A DNA stretch of 64,000 nucleotides from Synechocystis sp. PCC 7338. Its GTDB lineage: Bacteria; Cyanobacteriota; Cyanobacteriia; Cyanobacteriales; Microcystaceae. Position 1 is the first letter of the stretch; each line of letters opens with the position of its first letter. Both the position numbers and the translations under genes were made by a program. Under the pieces are notes generated by a model. The model searched no databases. It was not told where the DNA came from and was given only the letters and a program-made list of their open reading frames with translations. This document shows positions 50,201-58,016 of the stretch, in pieces. The DNA is taken from assembly GCF_018282115.1 (NCBI RefSeq), contig NZ_CP054306.1, positions 2,775,488 through 2,839,487 of the forward strand. The letters run 5' to 3'.

Positions 50201-53200
50201 CCATTGGCAATCCCGTGGTTGATGGTGCTACGGATTACAGTTTAACCAACACTCCTGGTTCCCTCGGTATCATCTCCGATGCCCAGTTGTTGATTGTTCA
50301 GGGCGCCCTCAACGAGTTGGACTACACCTTCACCACCGTTGATATCACTGCTTCTCGTCCCCAGGTCAACGAAGGTTCTGTAACCGAAATTCTGGTTACC
50401 TTGAGTGAAGCCCAGGCAACGGACACAACAGTCACCTTCTTCCTTACCCCAGGCGATCCCACTGCCCCCGACACTGGTACTGACGAGTCCAACACTAATG
50501 ACTTTATTGGTGGTCAGTTCAATCCCATTACGGTCATTATTCCTGCTGGTGAGCTTTCGGCATCCGTTGATTACTCTCCCTTCCTGGATGGCATTGCTGA
50601 GTTGACTGAAGGATTCAGCGTTGTTGTTACCATCTCTGGTTCCGCCGCCGGTGCATTGTTTGACCTGGGCGACCTGGCTATTCTGGATGGCCCCGGCGAT
50701 GGCAGTACCGTCAACCTTACCGTTGGTAATGACATCGTTTCCGCCACCACTTTCATCGCTGCTCCTGAGTTGTCGATCGGCGGTCTCACTGCAAATACTT
50801 TAAACACCGGCGATAAGCTAACCGGTATTGGTGAAGATACCAGCCTCACTGTTACTTGGGTGGCAAGTACCTTTGGCAGTAACCTGGTTCAACTGCAGAT
50901 GAAAGGGGTAGAAGACCTCAACGTCACCTTGCTCCAGGATGACTTGAATATCTTCGCCAACAATCCTGGTGGTGTTACCGTCACAGACGTGAAGAACCTG
51001 AAAGCCAGCGGTAGTGTTAATGGCGATTTCTCTCTGGTTGATCTCCAGAGCACCCTGGAAACCATCACGGTTCAGAACTACTTCTTTGGTGATGATGTCA
51101 ACGTTACCATCGGCGATCCTTTCCTAGCCGGGGATGACGATGTTCTTGAACTTCTCCTTGACCAGGTTACAGCTAGCAAAACTGGCAACACCCGCGTTAA
51201 TGTCAGTGACTTCTCTGGTACCGGTGGCTATGAAAACCTAGGTATCACGTCCGGTGTTACCACCACCTCGAAAGGCATTACCAATACGGTAGAAATTGAC
51301 GGCATTTTAGAGGTTGAGAATATAGGCATCACTGGCAATGAGAACCTAACTCTGGCTACGTCTCTTATTAGCTCCACCGTTAATGTTGATGCCACTGGTT
51401 CTGCTTTGATTCCTGAGTTTCAGGGTAACCCCGTCTTCACTGGTGACCTCAAAGCTTTTGTTGATACCCCCGGTGGTGACTTAACCTTCCTGAGCGGTTC
51501 CGGCAACGATGTGATTTCCATCTCTCGGGATGCCAATACCGCTGGTCACGTCCTCGATGGTGGCAAGGGCAATGACACGCTCGCCATTACCGGTGACGCA
51601 TTCAGCACGTTTGATGCTGGTCACACTGTTATCGGTGGTGAAGGCAATGACTTTATCCTTCTCACTGGTGTTGCCGATGGTCCCATTGCTGGCCACGTTG
51701 TCAACGGTGTTGATCTAGGCGGCGGTGTATTTGCTGAGGTTGGTGGTGATGGCGACGATACCATCATCATCGAAGGCGATGCTGTCGGCTCCTCCGCTGG
51801 TCATGTGGTCTTCGGTGGTAAAGGTTTAGACTTCATCGACATTATTGGCAATGCCATTGCTATCAACTCCGAGGCTGGCCACGCAGTTGATGCTGGCGAT
51901 GATGATGACATTGTTCTCATCAGTGGTGATGCTACTGCTACAACAACTCTGGTAAATGACGATGCTCTTGCTGGTCACACCGTTAACGGGGGCAAGGGCA
52001 ATGACCTTATCTTCATTGAAGGTGACGCTTTTGCCGAAGCCTCTGATGGTGATGCAGATGCTGGTCACCTTGTCAATGGTGGCGATGGCAACGATATTAT
52101 TACCATCGGTGATGGTGTTGATGATGGTGTTGATGATGGCGATGCCACTGCTTTCGCTTCACTAGTTGACGGTACTGCTGATGCTGGTCACACCGTTAAT
52201 GGTGGTGATGGAAACGACATCATTACTATCAACGGGGATGCTTTTGCTGTTGGTTTCCTCGCCTTTAATGGTCACCTTGTTGATGGTGGCGCTGGTAATG
52301 ACGACATCTTCCTCAATGGCGACGGCAACCACTTCGCATTTGGTGGTACTGGCGACGACCTAATTGTCATGACCGGAGTTGGTAACGTTAGCTTCTTCGG
52401 TGAAGACGGCGAAGACACCCTGGTTGGTAATGCCGGTAATGACTTCCTCTCTGGTGGCGCCAATGATGACTTCTTGATTGGTGGCGACGGCAACGACACC
52501 CTGGTCGGCGGTGAAGATGACGACACCATGTTCGGTGACGAAGGAGACGATCTCTTTATTATTGATGCTGGCATCGACTTCGTTGGTGATTTGGGCAACA
52601 GCACAACTCCTGAGGGCGATCAGTTCCAGGTTTCCAAGAATGCCGTAGCCAATATTGCCGTGGTCGGCGACTGGATCGCACTCCCAGATGTACCACCACA
52701 AGAAGGTACATGGAACCAGGGCGAAGCGAATCTCGAAATTGCTAGCCCCCTCGGTCTGTTGGTTGATTTGTCTGATGCCAATACCGGCCCCGGTGCACCT
52801 TCCCCCACCAATGGCTTCACCGTTGTTGGCAACGTGGGTGACGACACCATCATTGGTAGTCTCGACGATGACACCCTCTCCGGTGGCATTGGAGAAGATG
52901 AAATTGATGGCGGTCTTGGTGATGACATCATCAATGGCGGTGCTGGTGACGACGAACTAGTCGGCGATCTCCGCCTCGGTGGCGCCAAGATTGAGGCAGT
53001 CTCTCTCGCTTTCGTTGGTGGTAATGACACTATCGACGGTGGTACCGGAGAGGATGAAATCGCTGGTGACCTCTGGATTGGTGCTGGGACTATCATAATC
53101 ACTGATAGCTCTGTTATCGGTGGTGATGACTCCATTGACGGTGGCACCGATGATGACGAGATCGCTGGTGATGTAAGGCTTGGTAGCAAAACAGTCACCA

Positions 53201-54624
53201 TTACGGGCAGTAGCTTTACCGGTGGCAATGACACTATTGACGGTGGTGAAGGTAGTGACGAAATTGCTGGTGACCTGATGATCGGTGCTGGCACAGTTAC
53301 CATTACCAACAGCACCCTTACCGGTGGTGGCGACATCATCGAAGGGGGTACTGGCAGTGACGAAGTTGCTGGTGATGTCATGATTGGCGCTGGTACAGTC
53401 ACCATTACTAACAGTAGCCTTACCGGTGGTGGCGACATCATCGAAGGGGGTACTGGCGACGATGTAATTGTTGGTGACTTGTCGATCAGTTCTGGTGGGT
53501 TAGTTACCCTGACCGATTACACCCTGCTCGGTGGTAACGACACGCTATTGGGTCAAGACCTCTTGGGCGCAGGCAGCGGCAGCGAGTTCATCGTTGGTGA
53601 TGCCTTTGTTGACTCTGACCAACTCACCGTCAACGGATTGAAGTTTGGTTCGTTTAACCCAAGTACTGGTCTAGTTGAAGTTGGCAACGACCTACTCATC
53701 GGTGGTAATGGCGGTAACGAAATCTTCGGTGATTTGTTCTTCCTGACGAATAAGGCTCCTACCCTTGCTACTGTCACTAAACTCACCTTGATTGGTGGTA
53801 ACGACGTTATCATCGGTGGCGATGCTGAAGACCTTCTGGTTGGTGACTTTGCCTTCCAAATTGATGATGGTAACGACTTCGGGGATGGCAATCTTGTTAG
53901 CCTTTCTGATGCCACCAAGTTTGCCGTAGCTGGTGGTAAGGACTTCCTGGAAGGTGGCAAAGGTGACGACACCTACTACGGTGGTGGCGGCATCGATACC
54001 ATTGTCCTTGGTAACAATATCACCGATCCCTTTGGAGCAGGTCTCAACGGCGACAACGAACTCTGGTACATGAACGGTGCTTCTGAAAACGCAGCTCGCA
54101 ACGGTGCCAACGTTGACGTTATCACTGGTTTCAACACCATTAATGACAAGTTCGTGTTTGCCGCTGGGAATGGCAACTTCTTGGCTAACCTCAACTTGCA
54201 GGCAGGAGTTCCTACCTTGGCGGTTGGTGGCAGCTTAGTTCCCCCTGTACCAGTCGGTCTATATCCCGTCAACGGTACGGTGTTCACCTTGGCTCCCACG
54301 GTGACCAATGCCACCGCTGATAACTTGAACAATGTGTTCGAGTCTGTAACCAATACGGTGGCCTCTTTCTCTGGTGGGATTCCTTTATTCAGCCCTGTAC
54401 TTCCATTCCCCTTTGTGGGACTGTTGGCTTCCAACCTCCAGATGCAACAAATCAACGTTACTTCTGGGGACCTCGCCGGTCGTCAATTCCTGTTCATCAA
54501 CGACGGCGTTGCTGAAGTTAATACCCAAGACGACTTCCTCGTGGAAATCACCGGTGTTACCGGTACCTTCGGCGGTGCGATTCCTCTCACCGAAAACTTC
54601 GAAGTTCGTGCGTTCAACGTCTAA
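47263..54624 (+). CDS. Giant RTX-type surface-layer/hemolysin-like protein
   Basis: 2453 residues, very acidic, and I saw no cysteine when reading it. It has no signal peptide, as expected for type I secretion by a C-terminal signal. The N-terminus (MALSPNIIAALQIMYTGKGV, then LNWWATDGANITYDEAVALF) resembles that of the Synechocystis S-layer protein Sll1951 (HlyA-like). Layout: N-domain 1-290; 13 copies of a 51-residue repeat, 302-962; a Calx-beta-like domain about 1035-1145; a beta domain to about 1400; AGHxVxGGxGND repeats about 1405-1700; classic calcium-binding GGxGxD repeats; five 34-residue composite RTX repeats 1919-2089; C-terminal domain with the export signal. It is longer than Sll1951 (about 1741 residues as I recall), mainly because of repeats. 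A terminator follows. Confidence 0.88.
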   Translation: MALSPNIIAALQIMYTGKGVSTSDLNWWATDGANITYDEAVALFANSADAKVKYPFFQAPQTANKRQYIAQVFANLYNIDINDTSLVPTEELDYWINWLSLAPDNYLVFPSALNHASAAAGLTNRLDALINKTDTSLLFAETFSSVGVNTFTPDQSVDASTVIAGVDETPGSVLIAEAQIIELAAGVNVFTIAQAQATPNLPPLYTISDSADNLIAGTADSVVVDATTVIANQSPAAPLTVDNAEILLATADSLAPGVTWDILDSATDVLGGGVAVSGAASVGITDPFVDVATADDLTALANFDGIYAIEDTSAAILANTAVAAGATSVSLTDPGVPVTVAGAQTLQGLGNFEGPYNIEDTSAAILGAASSPAVLGADSVSLSDPLAGVTVAGAETLQGLGNFVGPYNISDTSANILAAESSPAVLAADSVALSNPSTPVTVAGAETLQGLGNFAGPYNIQDTSPNIIAAATSPAVLGAETVSLDDSFAFVTVAGSDILLGLGNFVGPYSILDTSANILAAATSPAVLGADAVVLSNPGVGITVADAEILQGLGNFVGAYNILDTSANILAAATSPAVLGADSVVLSNSSVPVTVADAEVLQGLGNFEGPYAIEDTSANILAAATSPAVLDATSVTLSDPGVAITVADAKTLQDLGNFGGLYNIEDTSAAILGNATSAAVLNAESVILSNPGVPVSVAGAQTLQGLGNFEGPYHIEDTSANILAAATTPAVLDATSVELSDPGVPVTVAEAEILQGLPTFAGPYNIEDTSAAILAAATTGAVLDADSVTLSDPGVPVTVDGAETLQGLGNFVGPYNIEDTSAAILAAATTGAVLDADSVTLSDPGVPVTVDGAETLQGLGNFVGPYNIEDTSAAILAAATTGAVLDADSVTLSDPGVGITVADAEVLQGLGNFVGPYHILDTSANILAAASSAAVIDATSVSLSDPGVGVTVAEAETLADIPGFGGPYSIADSLEALTAAIGNPVVDGATDYSLTNTPGSLGIISDAQLLIVQGALNELDYTFTTVDITASRPQVNEGSVTEILVTLSEAQATDTTVTFFLTPGDPTAPDTGTDESNTNDFIGGQFNPITVIIPAGELSASVDYSPFLDGIAELTEGFSVVVTISGSAAGALFDLGDLAILDGPGDGSTVNLTVGNDIVSATTFIAAPELSIGGLTANTLNTGDKLTGIGEDTSLTVTWVASTFGSNLVQLQMKGVEDLNVTLLQDDLNIFANNPGGVTVTDVKNLKASGSVNGDFSLVDLQSTLETITVQNYFFGDDVNVTIGDPFLAGDDDVLELLLDQVTASKTGNTRVNVSDFSGTGGYENLGITSGVTTTSKGITNTVEIDGILEVENIGITGNENLTLATSLISSTVNVDATGSALIPEFQGNPVFTGDLKAFVDTPGGDLTFLSGSGNDVISISRDANTAGHVLDGGKGNDTLAITGDAFSTFDAGHTVIGGEGNDFILLTGVADGPIAGHVVNGVDLGGGVFAEVGGDGDDTIIIEGDAVGSSAGHVVFGGKGLDFIDIIGNAIAINSEAGHAVDAGDDDDIVLISGDATATTTLVNDDALAGHTVNGGKGNDLIFIEGDAFAEASDGDADAGHLVNGGDGNDIITIGDGVDDGVDDGDATAFASLVDGTADAGHTVNGGDGNDIITINGDAFAVGFLAFNGHLVDGGAGNDDIFLNGDGNHFAFGGTGDDLIVMTGVGNVSFFGEDGEDTLVGNAGNDFLSGGANDDFLIGGDGNDTLVGGEDDDTMFGDEGDDLFIIDAGIDFVGDLGNSTTPEGDQFQVSKNAVANIAVVGDWIALPDVPPQEGTWNQGEANLEIASPLGLLVDLSDANTGPGAPSPTNGFTVVGNVGDDTIIGSLDDDTLSGGIGEDEIDGGLGDDIINGGAGDDELVGDLRLGGAKIEAVSLAFVGGNDTIDGGTGEDEIAGDLWIGAGTIIITDSSVIGGDDSIDGGTDDDEIAGDVRLGSKTVTITGSSFTGGNDTIDGGEGSDEIAGDLMIGAGTVTITNSTLTGGGDIIEGGTGSDEVAGDVMIGAGTVTITNSSLTGGGDIIEGGTGDDVIVGDLSISSGGLVTLTDYTLLGGNDTLLGQDLLGAGSGSEFIVGDAFVDSDQLTVNGLKFGSFNPSTGLVEVGNDLLIGGNGGNEIFGDLFFLTNKAPTLATVTKLTLIGGNDVIIGGDAEDLLVGDFAFQIDDGNDFGDGNLVSLSDATKFAVAGGKDFLEGGKGDDTYYGGGGIDTIVLGNNITDPFGAGLNGDNELWYMNGASENAARNGANVDVITGFNTINDKFVFAAGNGNFLANLNLQAGVPTLAVGGSLVPPVPVGLYPVNGTVFTLAPTVTNATADNLNNVFESVTNTVASFSGGIPLFSPVLPFPFVGLLASNLQMQQINVTSGDLAGRQFLFINDGVAEVNTQDDFLVEITGVTGTFGGAIPLTENFEVRAFNV
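48166..50148 (+). repeat. Thirteen in-frame 153-bp direct repeats inside the RTX gene
   Basis: Each unit encodes 51 residues (the first 49), with the pattern GPYNIEDTSAAIL, AVLDADSVTLSDPGV and VTVAGAETLQGLGNF. Units 10, 11 and 12 (starting near 49537, 49690 and 49843) are nearly identical in DNA, showing recent duplication; the others have drifted. Two or three more diverged copies precede the array (from about residue 205) and one degenerate copy follows. Confidence 0.9.
53017..53529 (+). repeat. Five 102-bp repeats coding composite RTX units
   Basis: Units begin at 53017, 53119, 53221, 53323 and 53425 with a spacing of exactly 102 bases (the last is 105). Each encodes a calcium-binding GGNDTIDGGTGEDEIAGD segment joined to a beta-strand IGAGTVTITNSSLT. 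Units three to five are the most alike. Confidence 0.88.
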
Positions 54625-54661
54625 TAACTTGAAGCTTAGCTGGGTCTAGTTTACCCAGCTT

Positions 54662-55156
54662 TAAATAAACGAACTTAATTACAGCCGTCCCTTTGGGGGC
54701 GGTTTTTTTTGCTTTTTATCTTTCTTATTCCCCCCTTCACGAAGGGGGGCTAGGGGGGATTCAACTCCTTTTTTTAGGGGATGTTAGGGGGGACAATATG
54801 TAGCAAATCAATCCCCTCACCTATCGGCTTCCTCCCTTTTTAAGGGGGGCTAGTTTTTTATCCGTAGCTAGAATCTTAAAAAAGCCTTCCTCTTGCTCCC
54901 TTTGTAAGGAAGGTTTAGGGGGGATAATAAAACCCAACAATAAATAAACGAACTTAATTACAGTCGTCCCTTTGGGGGCATTTTTTTTGCTTTTTATCTT
55001 TCTTATTTCCCCCCTTCGTGAAGGGGGGCTAGGGGGGATTCAACTCCTTTTTTTAGGGGGGCCAGTTCTTTATCTTTAGCTAGAATTTTAAAAAAGCCTT
55101 CCTCTTTTTCCCTTTGTAAGGAAAGGTTAGGGGAGATAATAAAACCCAACCATAAA
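54662..55156. repeat. Tandem duplication of a palindrome-rich intergenic segment
   Basis: Copy 1 is 54662-54940 and copy 2 is 54941 to about 55156; both open with TAAATAAACGAACTTAATTA and end near AAAACCCAAC. Copy 2 lacks about 65 bases. Each holds a hairpin of CCCCCCTTC and GAAGGGGGG with a 2-base loop (54730-54749, 55009-55028), where the loop bases differ (AC against GT), and GGGGGGCTAGGGGGGATT next to it. More G-rich blocks of the same kind follow to the DUF559 gene. No gene is present. Confidence 0.9.
54683..54710 (+). terminator. Rho-independent terminator of the RTX gene
   Basis: GCCGTCCC, TTT, GGGGGCGG forms a GC-rich stem followed by eight T residues, 58 bases after the stop. A decayed copy lies in the second unit of the tandem duplication at about 54963-54988. 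Confidence 0.8.
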
Positions 55157-55174
55157 AAAGGGGCTAGGGGAATA

Positions 55175-55564
55175 ATGACTCAACTTAAAGAAGGCGATTT
55201 TTTCCTCCCCTATAATAAAAATTTAGTCGAACGGGCCAGGAAAATGCGTAAAAATCCCACTCCGGCAGAGCGAAAACTCTGGCACTTATTAAAGAGTACT
55301 AGGCCCTTTGGTCGGGGTCGCATTCGGATTTGGAGGCAGCGGCCCATCAATCATTTCATTGTCGATTTTTATATTCCCCAATTAAAGTTAGTAATTGAAG
55401 TGGATGGTGATTCCCATTTTTCCCTTGATGGTCAAGCCTACGACCAAGAACGGTCCCGTATTCTCGAGGGATATGACTTAATCGTTCTTCGTTTCACCAA
55501 CCATGAAGTTCTGCATAATCTTGATGAGGTTTGGGAGCGTATTTGTGAGTTTTTACCTTTTTAA
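55175..55564 (+). CDS. DUF559 (Vsr-like fold) endonuclease-domain protein
   Basis: 129 residues of the DUF559 family, related to the very-short-patch-repair nuclease fold. The family core is clear: MRKNPTPAERKLWHLLKSTR at the start, KR/GRIRIWRQRPINHFIVDFY, and the acidic IEVDGDSHFSLDGQAYDQER with the catalytic Asp and Glu, then GYDLIVLRFTNHEVL. The gene sits in the middle of G/C-run palindromes on both sides, with the flank TCCCCCCTAACCCCCC directly after the stop in inverted orientation to the blocks before the start. This layout recurs, in my experience, with DUF559 genes of cyanobacteria and suggests a small dispersing cassette. Function unproven. Confidence 0.85.
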   Translation: MTQLKEGDFFLPYNKNLVERARKMRKNPTPAERKLWHLLKSTRPFGRGRIRIWRQRPINHFIVDFYIPQLKLVIEVDGDSHFSLDGQAYDQERSRILEGYDLIVLRFTNHEVLHNLDEVWERICEFLPF

Positions 55565-55587
55565 TCCCCCCTAACCCCCCTTTCTTA

Positions 55588-55998
55588 AGGGAGGTATTGG
55601 ATTTATTTTTTCTATGGAAAGCATAGTTCAAGAAATATAGATTATTTCTCTCCTCATCCAAAAACGAAACTAGCCCAAGAACATCAAAACAGTGTTCATA
55701 TTCTCCCTCTGGACTCAAGACATGTTGAAATGGCTACGTTGCGAGTAGGCGCAGACAATGCTAAAGAGGCAATGCTCTAAAGTTCAACCCTGAGGGCAAA
55801 AAGCAAAATTTGGTAGACCTTGCCGAATTTAGTCGCCGGAGGGCATTCCGAGACTTAAAGAAAGCGGACGTGGAGGGATTGTAAGATTGCTCCGCTGGCA
55901 CGACCCGGTGGAGTGTCAACCCCATTCAGCGACCGATTCCTTTTTTAGGTTGGGGCGTGGTGAGGAATCCGTATCCTTTAGGGCGGCGGCGGATGTCA
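55588..55998 (+). pseudogene. Decayed coding sequence and possible insertion-sequence end
   Basis: From 55588 one frame stays open to a TAA at 55778-55780 and reads SPHPKTKLAQEHQNSVHILP, then LDSRHVEMATLRVGADNAKE. A one-base shift continues the sense in another frame from 55771 to 55884 (KFNPEGKKQNLVDLAEFSRR, RAFRDLKKADVEGL). This looks like one gene broken by a frameshift, of a family I do not recognise. It is followed by GAATCCGTATCCTTTAGGG and GCGGCGGATGTCAA at about 55965-55997, which resembles a mutated IS605-type right end. Confidence 0.35.
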
Positions 55999-57204
55999 AT
56001 AGACTGTTCTGGCAAACTTCCTAAATGCAAGGCGATTAGCCTTCAAAGTTTTTGGAATAGAATGGGCTTCTGCCATTATGCTCCATTCCTTATTTACCGG
56101 CCACAAGTAATCAATAGTCGAAAAGAAACGCCGCAAGTCATTCAATAACCGGGTGACATATTCCAAGGAGACATGAAACCCTTTGTGTTCGCTACAGGCG
56201 CATTTTTCAATCCAATCCAAAGCCTCCGTGGTGGACATCCCAAACACTGAAGATCGAAGGACGCTATACAGAACGGGCATAAACAGCTCATCTTTGAGGG
56301 GTGCCCCAGGGGCCAAGCCAGATAAACTACCAGCCCCGTGTTTTTGATAGTTATAGATGACCGTATTCATCAAAAACTTTTCGTAGGCAGATGGCCTCGC
56401 AAACTCTTTATAAAGTTCCTTGCCAAGTAACTGAGAAATAGTAGTATGAAATGACTCGTCCAGAAGATGATAACGGGAAATGGCCGTCGGTGCCGGAACA
56501 TGAGCACCGGACTTTTGTAACTTACGGCAGTGTAGAGAATAAACTTGTTCTTTATTTTTGAGGGAAATATTGGCAATATATCGAGCACAATAGTATTGAG
56601 ATGCCAGAAAGGGAGTACTGCCCCAATTGATGCTGAGAAATTTTAGGGTTAGATCAGATCCCATATAGCGAGCAACACCATCTCGCAGAACATCCAGGGT
56701 TTGCTTTCGGTATTGATCTCCATTGACGTCAGCACTCCCAAAGATGCCTTCTTGGACAATGCGATCAATATTCTGAAAAGCATGGATATGGTACCGTTCT
56801 TGATTGGTTTCCAGATCCAGCTCGTGGCAGAGGGAGTCAAATCCTCCCAGGGAGAAGAAAACGTTTGCCGTGACTTGATTAAAAAGAATCGTGCTTGTTT
56901 CGCTGGCCGCAACGAGATTATACTGCCCAATCCAGTAGAGATGATTTAGAACCTTTCTTTGCGACTCTGAAGACTGCTCGTAAAGAGGTGTTCCGTACAA
57001 AAATGATAATTCTGGAGAGCCCCAATAATAGTCTTTTTCAGCCGAGTAGTTGAAAGCCTTTTCCAACTGTTCAATTTTTTCGGTGTAGTCAGATTCCGTG
57101 TTGTTATGATAAGTTTTTTCGATGATCTGGGTAATCTTGCGCTCTTTACCCCGAAGATGACTAAAATCTAAGTTTTCAACAGAGGATGACGTTGCAGAAA
57201 CCAT
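55996..57204 (-). CDS. Ferritin-like dimetal-carboxylate protein (candidate oxygenase or halogenase)
   Basis: 402 residues, mainly helical. Likely metal ligands are Glu102 (AASETSTILFNQ), Glu136-x2-His139 (QERYHIHAF) and Glu250-x2-His253 (HLLDESFHTTI), the spacing expected of a four-helix dinuclear metal enzyme such as AurF-type N-oxygenases or CylC-type halogenases. It is last in the run of seven minus-strand genes, 81 bases after the DevA gene. In that setting, CylC-type chlorination of an alkyl chain, as in bartoloside and cylindrocyclophane pathways, is the leading idea, with hydroxylation or desaturation as alternatives. The ATG at 57204 has no strong ribosome site. Very few HIP1 sites and AT-rich use set the run apart from the first 45 kb. 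Confidence 0.65.
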   Translation of the reverse strand: MVSATSSSVENLDFSHLRGKERKITQIIEKTYHNNTESDYTEKIEQLEKAFNYSAEKDYYWGSPELSFLYGTPLYEQSSESQRKVLNHLYWIGQYNLVAASETSTILFNQVTANVFFSLGGFDSLCHELDLETNQERYHIHAFQNIDRIVQEGIFGSADVNGDQYRKQTLDVLRDGVARYMGSDLTLKFLSINWGSTPFLASQYYCARYIANISLKNKEQVYSLHCRKLQKSGAHVPAPTAISRYHLLDESFHTTISQLLGKELYKEFARPSAYEKFLMNTVIYNYQKHGAGSLSGLAPGAPLKDELFMPVLYSVLRSSVFGMSTTEALDWIEKCACSEHKGFHVSLEYVTRLLNDLRRFFSTIDYLWPVNKEWSIMAEAHSIPKTLKANRLAFRKFARTVY

Positions 57205-57285
57205 GGATTTACAAGTAAATAGAAATAATACAGGGTGGACTCTTTTTGTGCCAAGCCTTATAACTACCCCTACTATAACACTGCT

Positions 57286-57963
57286 CTAAGTTTCGTACAG
57301 TCGGCCATCTTCCATGCTGAGAATGCGGTGGGCAATGTCAAAAATACGGTTATCGTGGGTGACCAGGAGAACAGCACTTCCTTGTTCCTGGGCCAGTCGC
57401 TGGATGAGATTAATAATCTCCCGACCGGTTTTGCTATCCAATGATGCAGTCGGCTCATCCGCCAAAATTAGCTTAGGACTATTCACCAAGGCACGGGCAA
57501 TGGCCACCCGTTGTTTTTGTCCCCCTGATAGTTGGTGGGGATAATAATCTTTCCGTGATTTTAAACCGACAGCATCTAGGATGCGATGGGCTCGCTCTGT
57601 TGCTGGGCCAAGGTGAGGTTCTTCCAATAGCTCCGCCGACATTCTGACATTTTGCAGAGCCGTCATAAATTGGAGAAGATTGTGGGATTGGAAAATATAA
57701 CCAATTCTCCGGCGAACATCCACTAATCGGGCCTCATTAGCTCGATACAATTGACGATTGAGCACTAGGGCATTTCCCTCCTTAATGCTCCGCAGAGCGC
57801 CGATCAACGACAGTAGGGTAGTCTTGCCCGAACCCGATTCCCCCGTTAGTAGAACAATTTCCCCTTCATTGATAACCAGATTAATATCAAATAAAACCTG
57901 CTGCCGGAGTTGTCTATGGCCGTAATAGTGGTTGAGATTACTAACAAAAACAGCGTCATTCAT
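57286..57963 (-). CDS. devA: DevA-type ABC exporter ATPase
   Basis: 225 residues. ATPase of a MacB/LolD-like exporter. Walker A GESGSGKTTLLSLIG is near residues 39-53, the signature LSGGQKQRVAIARAL and Walker B LILADEP follow with TASLDSKTGREI. It is closest in type to DevA, which in heterocystous cyanobacteria works with DevB, DevC and TolC to export glycolipids. Its partners lie directly upstream in the order devB-devC-devA. The spacing from DevC is 53 bases. The gene symbol denotes the family, not a proven orthologue. Confidence 0.88.
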   Translation of the reverse strand: MNDAVFVSNLNHYYGHRQLRQQVLFDINLVINEGEIVLLTGESGSGKTTLLSLIGALRSIKEGNALVLNRQLYRANEARLVDVRRRIGYIFQSHNLLQFMTALQNVRMSAELLEEPHLGPATERAHRILDAVGLKSRKDYYPHQLSGGQKQRVAIARALVNSPKLILADEPTASLDSKTGREIINLIQRLAQEQGSAVLLVTHDNRIFDIAHRILSMEDGRLYET

Positions 57964-58016
57964 GCAAAGTAAGTGAAATTGCTCCTGGAGTTAAAGATAT
58001 ATTAACTGTTTCAATT

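Noticed and set aside
48700-54500. Many long minus-strand frames inside the RTX gene (up to 273 codons)
   Set aside because: They mirror the repeat structure and skewed composition of the sense strand and have Ser/Pro- or Gly-rich shadows without start signals.
54662-55156. Regular repeats considered as a CRISPR array
   Set aside because: Only two copies, about 280 bases long, without short repeat-spacer periodicity or cas genes; it is a tandem duplication.
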